This document shows positions 1-30,100 of a stretch of 64,000 nt of DNA, one piece after another. This DNA comes from Lota lota (taxonomy: Eukaryota > Chordata > Actinopteri > Gadiformes > Lotidae), in assembly GCA_026745465.1 (NCBI GenBank), contig JACYXH010000312.1:1419542-1483541 (forward strand), given 5' to 3'. The position numbers and the translations under genes were made by a program. The first letter of the stretch is position 1. Every line of letters begins with the position of its first letter. Below the pieces are notes generated by a model. It did not search any database and was not told the origin of the DNA. It was given only the letters and a program-made list of their open reading frames with translations.

Positions 1-1045
1 CAATTAGAAATGTATATGAATGGACATGGATAGTGCATAACGCAAGTTTAAGGCCTGCTATTTTCAGAAACAAGAACTCATAGCCTAATCATGGCAAACG
101 TGTGGCCTATTTTACAGCGTTGAGCAACGATTTAGTGGGCTAATAATAACAATTTGTTCAGCAAGGGTTTAGATGCTCATTAATTAGTTATTTTGTGTTA
201 ATGTTTAAAGGTGGGACTGAGCAAGTTCCCATTTTTAATAGGGCGCATTTAGTTTCCATTTTATAGCCATGTCTATATGACGGAAATGTATCAAATATGT
301 AGGCAGTATTCCCTAAACACACATCTCTTCGTGTTGGTTGCTTTTGCCAATTCGGTTATCCCAGCAGAGGGGTGTGGGACCAGGTTGTCACATGAACCAG
401 AAACTGGGACTTTGTAGGCCAGTTGAATGAATGAGGACTCACCTTGCCCGCAAAGACCCAACCTCTGACGCACAATATCACCACCAGCACCACTGTTTCG
501 GGAAGTTCAACACCGAAACGCCACCCTATTCTCAACGACCTCGCTGCAAAAATGAACCAGTGAACGCTCACACACGCGTTCACACACACCTTTCTACACC
601 CGTGACCACCGGAATCGAATTAGGGTCTTCCCCCTCTACCGATTGATCAACCTCCATGCCCAACAAGCAACCTACGTTTCAAAACGATAAATGTCTGGGG
701 AGGGGGGGTGGATAATGAAAGATGTCGATTAGTCGTTACCTGTTTTCTTTCCCCTGGTCTCTGCCACGGCACGTTGAGCCCGGGCGAACCCCGGTGGGCG
801 TCCGCATCCCGTGGGCAGCAGATGACTCGGAGCCGCGCACTTGCTGGTTTGACGGGACCGTCTGGGTCTGCGGGTCGAGGCTGCGTTCCGAAGTTGGAGA
901 TCGTCGTCCTCCGCCGCCGCCCCTGTTTATTTAGCACTTTGCGCAGGTTATTGCACGACTCCCAAATGTGGTTACGACTATCCTCCCCATTGTTTTACTG
1001 AAACAAGTCGCACAGCCTGGCCATGTTTCACCCCCTGTCCGAAGA

Positions 1046-1270
1046 CGAAGAAGAAGAAGAAGAAGGAGAAGGAGAAGAAGGAGAAGGAGAAGGAGGAGAA
1101 GAAGAAGGAGAAGAGAAGAAGAAGAAGAAGAAGAAGAAGAAGAAGAAGAAGAAGAAGAAGAAGAAGAAGAAGAAGAAGAAGAAGAAGAAGAAGAAGAAGA
1201 AGAAGAAAGAGAAGAAGGAGAAGAAGGAGAAGAAGGAGAAGAAGAAGGAGGAGAAGAAGAAGACGAAGAC
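1046..1270. repeat. GAA/AAG purine microsatellite
   Basis: About 225 bases of almost pure purine on the plus strand, mostly GAA units with interspersed GGA. The core from about 1114 to 1207 is uninterrupted. Long mirror-symmetric purine tracts of this kind can form triplex (H-DNA) structures. It is open in all three forward frames, which produces spurious charged ORFs on both strands. Confidence 0.95.
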
Positions 1271-2083
1271 GAGACGCAACAGTCTGGCGTCTTGTGCCAG
1301 GTTTCCCGTCCCCTGGATGTCGATGGTCGTTTCTGGAGAGGCGGCGACCTCGTGGCCAACAGGCTCTTCCACGACCAAAATATCCAATCTGGAGACAAAG
1401 ACGCTGGCGGTGTTGCCGTGTTGCAACCCGTGACCACGATATTACTAACAGCTGGAACGAGGTGATATATGGGGTAGTCGAGCCCTCCCCGACACGCTGT
1501 TCTCCTGAGTGGTGAACATGTTTATTTTAAGATCGTCACTTTGGGTTCGCCCGTAATTGCAGAATTCCGACGCTTGCTTCGCGCTGCAATAGTTGCGCAC
1601 ATCTACAGTGTATAGACTATTACAGTTTTTCCTTTCAAGGAAGGACACTCGGCCCACCATCCACAGGCGATGCTTATCTGTAGGCGAAACCAATTGTCGA
1701 CTTGCCCGGCCTATGCATTCCTTCTCCTAAACCTGTTCCCAAACTCGTGGATCTGCCAAAGCTCCTCTCTTAAATAGGAATATGGATGCTGCTGTGCAGA
1801 CTGGGAGGCTACAAAACAGGTATCACACCTTGTTTTGTGTCCAGCCTGTCGTCACACCACCACTTAGCCTAGTCTGACCTCTAGCGGTGATAAAAATGAC
1901 TTGTCGACTATAGGCCTACAATTATTAGTCCGTATAATACACGTTTTTTCCTGTGTGTCGCAATTCAACCGTTACAACGCCGGTAGCATTAGGCCTATAA
2001 GAATGTCTACATGTTATCAGCGTTGACCACACTTTCTGCTCTATTCTATTTCTATCCACGTTTTGATGGAGGTCCCGTCCCAC

Positions 2084-2084
<1 letters not shown>

Positions 2085-2114
<30 letters not shown>
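2085..2114. repeat. poly-C homopolymer
   Basis: Thirty consecutive C residues followed by GGTGACGG. The length may be unreliable in an assembly. Confidence 0.95.
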
Positions 2115-2119
<5 letters not shown>

Positions 2120-2321
2120 CGGCACCACGCCGTGCCCCAGCAGCCACGTAGAGGGCTAGAGATGAATAGACTAAAACCAGTAGCATATTGTACTCGTAAC
2201 AACACCATTCCGAATGTATCACATCATTTGGACAATGAACTACCAGTGGACACTCATCGGTGAGTATTTGACAACGCCTTATCTTTTCTTTGCGAGGAGG
2301 AGCCATACTAAGGCCTGCTGG

Positions 2322-2324
2322 TGG

Positions 2325-2365
<41 letters not shown>

Positions 2366-2366
2366 G
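2322..2366. repeat. (TTG)15 microsatellite
   Basis: Uninterrupted TTG trinucleotide array. Confidence 0.95.
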
Positions 2367-2484
2367 ACGTGGAGCACAAGAGCATTAGTTCAACGAAACA
2401 AAAGCCTGTTGTATCTAGTCTGGATTACAATAAATAGGCCTAATACGCGTGATCGTTGCAACTTCTAGCCCATGTATCGCGTTT

Positions 2485-2505
2485 GCACACACACACACAC
2501 ACATA

Positions 2506-2579
<74 letters not shown>
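2485..2579. repeat. (CA)n microsatellite
   Basis: About 95 bases of CA repeat with two CATA interruptions near its left end. Confidence 0.95.
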
Positions 2580-2580
<1 letters not shown>

Positions 2581-3026
2581 CCGAAGCAAGTAATTCTAGA
2601 CGTATTAAAACACCGTAAACGCTCTCAACGACGCAATTTATGTTCTCTGTTATGTGACAGGCCCGGAGATAAAGTGCGTATCAAATGATCACATGAAACC
2701 ACTGTTCAGCACAAAACCTATCGTTCATTGTTGCCTCAGTTACGTTGGGAAATGTTTCGGGTTTTCAGACGTCATTAACCTGAGTTGTCCGAAGGACGAG
2801 GTTAGTCAAATAGTTCCATTTGTTCTGTCTCGCTGATCTGCCTGTAGACACCACAGGGAGCTTTATGATGCAAAGTCTGACTCCTCCGTGTGTTTTTCTC
2901 AATTTAGATTTTTTTTAAATGATGAAATGATGTGATAATGAATGACACAGTATCATGGCCAGCTGTTGTTTTGCGGTTTACTCCTCATCTCTCTCTGTAC
3001 TCTCAGTGTAGCGTGGGACCCTCCCA

Positions 3027-3236
3027 ATGGTCTCTCCCACCATGAAAGCCTTGGTGGACGTCGTGTGGGCTGTGTGGAGCATTGGCGCCTCCATCTATGA
3101 CTACATAAACACTAGTGCCATGGAGGAACGCATCCACTCCCTGGAGGACGTCATCACCATCCACCAGTGTGTCATTGGGGCGCTGTCGGCCGGTGTGGTG
3201 ATGCTCTTCACCTATATCCTCTTGAAAAAGCTCTGA
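3027..3236 (+). CDS. candidate small membrane protein, 69 codons, unrecognised
   Basis: The frame begins 20 bases after a good splice acceptor (pyrimidine-rich run ending in CTCAG at 3001-3006) and ends with TGA at 3234-3236. Two in-frame starts exist. The second (3042) has the better context (CCACCATGA) and would give 64 residues. The protein has a hydrophobic segment at about residues 8-27, a short acidic amphipathic middle (AMEERIHSLEDV) and a second clear membrane segment at about 48-66, ending in KKL. This suggests a two-pass or hairpin membrane protein with a lysine-rich tail. An AATAAA lies 670 bases downstream at 3909-3914. I do not recognise the family and infer no function. Base composition (many C-ending codons) contrasts with the AT-rich flanks, which favours real coding sequence. 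Confidence 0.55.
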   Translation: MVSPTMKALVDVVWAVWSIGASIYDYINTSAMEERIHSLEDVITIHQCVIGALSAGVVMLFTYILLKKL

Positions 3237-5059
3237 GGCGGGGAAGGGTTTATAGGTCAATCAGACAGCGTTTCGTTCTGTATTATTGTTAACCACCTCA
3301 TCAATTTTGTTTTGGTTTGAGAAGACTTCTCTATAGAGATGTAATAATGATTAGTGGATGCATCTGGGTTGAGATGCACAGGGACAGGAGTATCTCAGAC
3401 TGATGTGCTCTCCCAAAAGCGGACATTGAGACTGGGAGCTGTCCAATATTGGTTGCCTGTTGCTTTGGACGCTATCAGGCAGTAAGAACTCATACTACAT
3501 ACCTGCATGAGGCTCTTGGGTGTCACGGTAAAACACATGTGGCATTCTTGACAGCCAGGTTAAAACAGGGTTCCACATCAAATGTGTGGTCGTGCTTTAC
3601 TTGGTGATCACACGAGGGACCCATGCAGGCCATATGTATAACACCTGTAGGTCTGTCTGATCCATCCACCTAAATGTGTTGTCCGTGGGCATCTTTCTGT
3701 GTGTACTGTCAAGTTATACTACTAAAAGTGATGTACTATTGTTAACTTGGCATCATTGACAAAAGGGATTGCAGATGCGAGATTAAAGTAATGCTACAAT
3801 AACACAATAGGCCCAGGGGCTATGGAGTGTTCCAGGTCCTTTCAACAGGTACTACACGTAACTTAGAATGGAGCCCATTTGTATATAATGGCGTTTTGCA
3901 ACTATGCAAATAAAGTATTGCCCAAACTCCAAGCAGACTTACTTAGTCAAATATTAAGCAAACTGACTTAGCAAGTGCTAAAAGTGCTTTGATGAGAAAA
4001 GGAAGGAGAGGAACTGAACATCATTTTAACGTATGATAACTGAATCATATCTGGTCTAAGGTGGAAATCCGGTTCAGGTTGCCCATTTCATTGTATATGG
4101 ATTATTGTGATATCTTTATGTATTCTTTTATTCCACTAGATGCAGTCAAGGTTACGGTTGACATTACTACAGTATTTTGACGGTCCATTATCCCTGAGTT
4201 TGTTTACTGTCCATGTGTGGATTTGAAGTCGTTTTCAAACAGTTTTTAGGGTTCTTACAATATTTGAAGTTGTGTATTGTACAATATCTGTATAGATGCA
4301 ATTACTAAAAGGTGTATGAAAGAATAGGAAGCTGTCATAAGTATCCTTAGTCTATATTTATTTTTCTATACATTTGAATCTAGATGTGGAAGGTTTGCAA
4401 AGACATCCACTTGATTTAAAGCTTTATGTAAAACACTACTGAAACACATGCTGCTTAACTTGTTCTAGTTTTATGAAAGGCATTATTTTGCACCATTTGA
4501 AATGAGTGAGGGTAACTATTAACCAACCTGTACTTGAACCTTTGCTAAACTACAGAGTTAAATATGGGGCACCATGCACTACTGGAGCTTAATGTTCAAA
4601 TATGTTATATAATATAATATATAATGTTATTGAAACAAAGTGGGTATATACTATGTGTTGCTGTCTGATATATACAATGTGTTCAGCTGCAACAGTTATA
4701 TCACAGAGGAACACAAACAGAAAATAATTAATAATTATAAATAAAATAAATGATCATTTCTTTATGGCAAAAGCTTTTCCTTTAATATCAAATAAACAGG
4801 GAATTGTTGCAATCAAACAGGAAGTGTCTGTGGTATCATGTATACATCGTTCAATAACATACATAATGGTTTGATATTTGGACCAAGACAAGATGGACGC
4901 ACGCTTATGCTGCACAATCCCTGCAATAGATCTCCAACAAACTCCGAAGCAACCTCTCTTTTACATGGGACTCCCTCGTTGGTTTGTATGAACCAACATA
5001 TCCAGGCCTCAGTGCTTGCACCTCCGCCGTGGTCCACTGTGGAACGCAACAGGTGGTGT
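3237..5059. other. AT-rich gap between the small-protein frame and the utp6 stop
   Basis: The left part is likely 3' UTR of the plus-strand small-protein gene (AATAAA at 3909-3914). The right part is likely utp6 3' UTR on the minus strand: ATTAAA reads on that strand at 4786-4781 and AATAAA at 4362-4357. I see no coding exon or recognisable transposon in it. Confidence 0.5.
4781..4786 (-). terminator. possible utp6 poly(A) signal (ATTAAA)
   Basis: ATTAAA on the minus strand about 275 bases beyond the utp6 stop. The next canonical AATAAA on that strand is at 4362-4357, so either could be used. Confidence 0.35.
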
Positions 5060-24701
<19,642 letters not shown>

Positions 24702-25755
24702 TGCCGGCCGCCCGGACGACTGGGAACAGTCCAAACAAAATCTTTGTTTCCTTTTTGTCTTTTCTTTCCTTTCCTTTTTTTCTTTTTCTTTTTTAACCAT
24801 CAACTGACACCTTGGTGCTTGATATGGAAACCTGAACGGGAGGAAGAGGACGGGTGGACCCAACGGAAAGCTGACCGGAATACACGTTTTAACACGGACT
24901 TGAGAACCTAACCAAATATGAACAATTTCCCAATATACACAACATACCCACGCCCACGCAAGTCAGGCAAAATATGCATTTTGTAGAAGCTACTGAAGTG
25001 ACACGTTGTGGTTGGGAGGGGCGGTTTAAATGGACCGTGTTTTTCATCCAACACAACTGCGTTCAGGTGTACCTGTACTACACATCTGTGTCGAGACTTC
25101 AGTAAAGAGAAAAAAAAAAAACGTAACGATAACATTGTCACTTTTGTTTATTTGTACACGTACACAATAACCTTGTTGACTCCTGTTATCCTTTTTAGCT
25201 GAGTTATTTAGCACTTGGTATTTGTATTTTAGAGAATTGTTAACTTGAAGAAAATGCATTTTTTTGTTTGATTCTTTATGCTGCGCCAGTTGTCACATGC
25301 AGCTTCTTGACTCTGGAACATTCTTCACGTCTCTCCAGTGGGAATACCTTTTTGGACCATGACCTTGAGGGACATTGATGTGAAGGGTTATGTTGAATTG
25401 GCGGAACATTTTCTTCTTCACACTTGGAAGTGAAGGAAGGCAAGGCGAGATGGGCTCAAAATTGCCACCTTTACTGGTGGAACCTCCACATAGCTATTGG
25501 TATGCTGTTGGTTTATTGATTCGATCACACCATGACAAAAGGCTATGATTCTTTAGGTCCAAGGCCTTAAAGCCCTACTTTTTTACAGGGTGTTCTCTCC
25601 AACTGCTGGGGCCCCTAGTCCCTCAGACCGTTGGCCCAACGTTAAGTACACAAACAACCGATTTACCAACAACCAGCAGCACATCAGCTTGTGTGTCGAA
25701 CGTCACGATCACAGCAGCACGAGATTTATCATGTCTTTCTTTTTGTCCTCGGCCC

Positions 25756-25761
25756 AATAAA
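25756..25761 (+). terminator. suz12 poly(A) signal (AATAAA)
   Basis: Canonical AATAAA 1.05 kb beyond the suz12 stop. No recognised gene begins before 26.9 kb, so 24702 to about 25780 is the likely 3' UTR. Confidence 0.6.
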
Positions 25762-26049
25762 TGCTGGAACTTTGTCGCTTAATACTTTTTGAGTTCGGGG
25801 TTTTGTGCGCATTGCGACACGAGTTGTTAGTAGAGAATACTTTATGAATATGTTGTATACATTGTAATAATGTTAAATATTCAATTGTACCCCCATTGTG
25901 TATCCATCAAGATTTTACAAACCCATGTTTTTTTTTTTTTTTTTTTTTTCTCAAAGCAATATTCCGGTAATGTGGATAATTGATTTTTGAGATTCCTTTT
26001 TTGGTTGCTCCGTTTATGCCAAAGTGAGGGGTAATTTCCTTTTTAGTTT

Positions 26050-26080
<31 letters not shown>

Positions 26081-27165
26081 GGGGGTCGTCTCCATTAGAT
26101 CGTTTTTTCTAACAATTTTATCTTTAGTTCATTCAGAGCTCCACTGAGGTGAAAGGGTCATTAAATAGTGTACAACAATACGCAGAATAATGACGTGGTT
26201 ACCTTGTTTCTTTTCATCATTCTCACACCCTATTTCTTTAGTTGTGTAAAAGTCAGTCACTTCACCACTGTTGTCAAAACATCCTGGTAAAAAAAAGAAA
26301 TGGTGAACTGTAAACTTTGGATATGGGGATTTTTATATTTAAAATAAAAATAAATTTGAACTTGATCGTAAATTGTTTTCACTTTCATACAAATATACGA
26401 TTGTGGGTGCAAAGGATAAGGATCTCCATAGATATCACTCGGATATTTGCTGTGGCAGCCAGTAGAAGACTGTCCCGACAATTTGTGTTGAAATCGTGGA
26501 TTTAATTGAATTGCCTGCAACAAGAACCAATCCATATTATATACTGTTGGGATGTGCTGTGCCAACGCACCGACCGCGTTATCGACGTTTTTTAATACTT
26601 TGCAATGAGTTTAGTAGTTTAGAAGAAAAAATGCATATAGTCCTAACCGCAAACGACTAAGAGGATGTTCGCATTTCTGCGACTTCTTAGCAAAGATCCC
26701 TCCACGGAAAGCCCCACACATGGAAATGCAAGCTTGTATTTAATGTCAAACTCGCCAATATTGCACCTCTACGGACAGCTTGAGTCACCATCTTTGTATC
26801 TGCATGCCTTTGGTTTAACAAAAATAAACTCGAGTGTGAGCAACTTTGTCAAAGTCTGCAAAGCGTTACATTGGTCAGTGGTGTGAAGTGATTGACATAT
26901 CAATTACATCTTTCAACCCGATACACGCATGCTTTTGTGTGTCGAATTCGACCAAGGTCAAGATGAGGTTACAATGGAAAGCAATTCAATTGGAAAATTC
27001 AAAATTCAATTCAATCGGAATTAAAACCCGTTCAGAAAACATTCGATTGGCGGATAAAGAAGGCATTTCTACTCGCTCACATTTTGACGTCACCACACAA
27101 GCGGACTGTTTTCAAGGTAACACCCTCCACACACCTCTTGCCAAGACCGTAGCTGATGTGAACAC
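25762..27165. other. gap between suz12 and atad5
   Basis: Holds a 22-base T run (25928-25949) and a T14-G26 double homopolymer (26046-26085). The part from about 26560 is the presumed atad5 promoter and 5' end. A 52-codon frame from ATG 26963, ending at a GTAACA donor at 27117, is a possible first exon (see atad5). Nothing else is recognised. Confidence 0.45.
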
Positions 27166-30100
27166 ATGAAGTGTGCGACATTATTTCTTAAGCGAAGAAG
27201 CGGAACAATTGTAAACCCGAAAACCAAGAAAGTGCGGTCACGAATCCAGTTGGCTGCGATGCGAAACAAACTGACGCGGAGAAACAACGCCGAAGTCCGA
27301 GAATGTCAAAGCAGGGGAGTTGCACCAAGTGATGTCGACCAACGCCTTTTACCTGCAGCAAGTGGCTCTGGTAAGGAGGCTGTTTCGAAGTCGGCTCGAC
27401 TGAGCGATGGCACCGATGATGGAGCAGAGTGTAGGTCTACACGTGCTGCCGATAGGCAAGTTATTCCCAACATTGATCAACTTCAAACCGAGGGAAGTCA
27501 TACGGGCAAACGTGGGCTTCGCGTGTTGCGGACACGACAACATACCAGGGCTAAAACGGTGTGTAAAGAACACCGGGATCGGGACACGTTGAGTGGTCTG
27601 CGAACAGAATCCGTTAGTCCTCCGGGAGAGTGTGTCCAGCCGTTTCAACGTAAACGATTATCGCCAAAACAGCGGCTGAAGCAGAGGTACGAAGCGATAG
27701 CCCCTGCCTGCACATCACTGGCCGTCTCAAGTCAACAATACTGTCTAGAAGAAATAAAAAAGTTGAATCCTACATTTCCTGCCAGAAGAGTGTTTCGCTT
27801 CCTTCAGAAGAAGTCCAGTGAAAACAAATGTAATTTCTTATCGCCAGGTGAGTGTATAACAATTATAGGAAATATGGATCCATACAAATGTCAATGCCAC
27901 CCAAAATGTGGTCGATAATTATTGTACAATATCTGATTACCACATAATTTGTGTTTTCCAAACATGCACACATTTAACTTGGTGATTGGCTTTGTGTGAT
28001 GATTTGCAAGCTGAGGAAACTTAACACACATTCCCTCCCTACACTTGTCCTTAACTAACCATTTAGGAGAAAAAAGGAAACGTCCCAACGAAGTGAATGT
28101 TCCTGGCAAGGATTCCAAAAGGCAGAGGCAAACTGTGCATGCGGAGAGGTCCACTCGTAGGCCTTCAGAGACCCGTGTCCTCTCAACCGAAGCTGTGCAG
28201 GGACAGTCTAGACTAAGTCGCACTCAAAGACTGAAACGCCTGAGACAGGGTGGACTTTGTGACACGCCTCAACCGACGCAGAAAACCAAGTCAGAGACGG
28301 AAGCCATCTCTTACGGTCCGAATACAGGTACAAATTGTGGTCTTAGCATTTACGTCAACCGGTGTAAATATATCATGAAATCGTTTATGGAAATGAATAA
28401 GCCAAGTTGTTTTTCTTTGTGGAGAAGCCGGTATTAGCGATGTTCTGTGGACAGAGAAGTACAGCCCTTGGCATTCAAGCGAGGTCATCGGCAACTCTAG
28501 CTCAGTGAATAAAGTGCACAGGTGAGCTTCAGATACGCACACATCTTTACAGCGAATTGTACTGGAAGTCTTGAGGCTAAGTGGTTGTCTTCCTTCTGAT
28601 TTGTCTGTTGAAGTTGGTTGAAGAAATGGAGACGGAGGGTTGATCGAAGAGAAGAAGTTGAAAGGAAACGCCCACACCACGACGACGATGGTGGGATTTT
28701 AGCACATTCTTTTTTGGATGATGACTCACCATAAACTCAGTTCCCAGGACCCAGGACGTGTTTCTATAAATTCAGGACCCAGCATGTGTTTCTGCTGCAG
28801 GCTTGTGGGACAGTGGGGACTTCCAGGGCGAGGCTGGGTATGACGGGGAGACGGTGGAGCAGCTGTCCAACGCCCTGCTGATCACCGGACCTCCTGGGGT
28901 GGGCAAGACGGCCTCCGTATACGCCTGCGCTCTGGAGCTCGGCTTTAAGGTCGGTGGATACAAGCTAGTTTGAGCATGTGGTGGGACTCAGAACAGGGCC
29001 GGTTGAGCTTCTATCCCTTGTCACTGTGGCTACACCGTAACATGTCTTGGTGCCATTGAGCAAGTTTTTATGGGGGGGGGGAGATTGTGCTTACTGGCAC
29101 AGGAAACCCCTAAGTATAATAATCATAGTTGGGCTTTTAATTTAAATCAAAAGGGGATCCAGAGACTGGACCTTTGTCTGGGATTGTGGTGCGTGCGTAT
29201 CAAAGAACAAAATACATTGGCGTCCTTGCGTGTTTCAGCTGATTGTTCCTTTCTGAACTCTTTTGTTGGAAGGTCTTCGAGGTGAACTGCTCTTCCCAGC
29301 GGAGCGGCCGGTGTGTTCTGGCCCAGCTGAAGGAGGTCACCCAGTCTCACCTGGTGGAGGCCCCAGGAAAAGAGGCCCTCAGGCCCGCCTACTACAACAA
29401 CTACAACGCCCACAGCAGCAGCAAGCCAGAGGCTTTACCTGGTAGGGCCAGAGTTGAACTTCTAGGGAGAGCGCAGGGGAAACAGTGCAGCCTAATGTCG
29501 TCCGTTGTTTGTCATGCGCCTTAGAGAATAAGCCACACTTGTAATGATAATATTATTATTTTTAATGTGTGCGTGTGTCTCGCTAAGTCTACTTTGCTAA
29601 TTCAGCGTGTAGTGACTACGACGTCCATTGTCCTTTCGTGTCGCTCACTCTAGGGTTGGCTGGGTATGTGCAATAGTAGACGCTTGTTGTCTTGCGAAAG
29701 AATGAATGTCCAGATAGAATTTAAATAAAATATCTTCATTTATTAACGATTGAACCTTTAACTGACTTATCCAAATAACGAAAGTAGGGATTAGTGTTAT
29801 ACAAAGGGAAAACAAAAAACGGCAAGACTAGCAAGGTATAAAGACAGTGTGCTTTTCCAGCCGAACCCCCTCTAGGCCTCCGGTCCTTTCCTTTTAAGGA
29901 CAACTTGCCCTGTAGGGGGAGCACACGGCACAAACAGCAATTCAACTTGACAAACACACGCACAATACTACAAATTACAACTAAATAAAAACAAAGGGAA
30001 TTGGCTCCTACACAGCGTGTATTGCCATTGGCCAACTCTTTTTACTGTTGGGTCGGTGGTTGTAAGGGGTCGTTATGCCGGTCTGAATACATTTTTATTT

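Larger units (their letters stand above)
1..3006. other. no recognised gene; simple-repeat-rich upstream region
   Basis: I recognise no protein-coding exon here. The stretch holds a long purine tract (1046-1270), a 30-base C run (2085-2114), a TTG repeat (2322-2366) and a CA repeat (2485-2579), each listed separately. The interval 640-940 is locally richer in CpG than its surroundings and could be a promoter, but no gene attaches to it. A non-coding 5' exon of the small-protein gene at 3007 may lie here, since that exon begins after a good splice acceptor. The long poly-Lys, poly-Glu and poly-Ser frames over 968-1465 are translations of the purine tract. Confidence 0.5.

Noticed and set aside
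590-660. Minus-strand tRNA-like A and B boxes (possible SINE)
   Set aside because: ATCGGTAGAG and AATTCGATTCC are suggestive, but there is no recognisable body or tail.
968-1465. Long poly-Lys, poly-Glu and poly-Ser open frames on both strands
   Set aside because: They are translations of the GAA/AAG microsatellite, which has no stops in any forward frame. No flanking homology or splice context.
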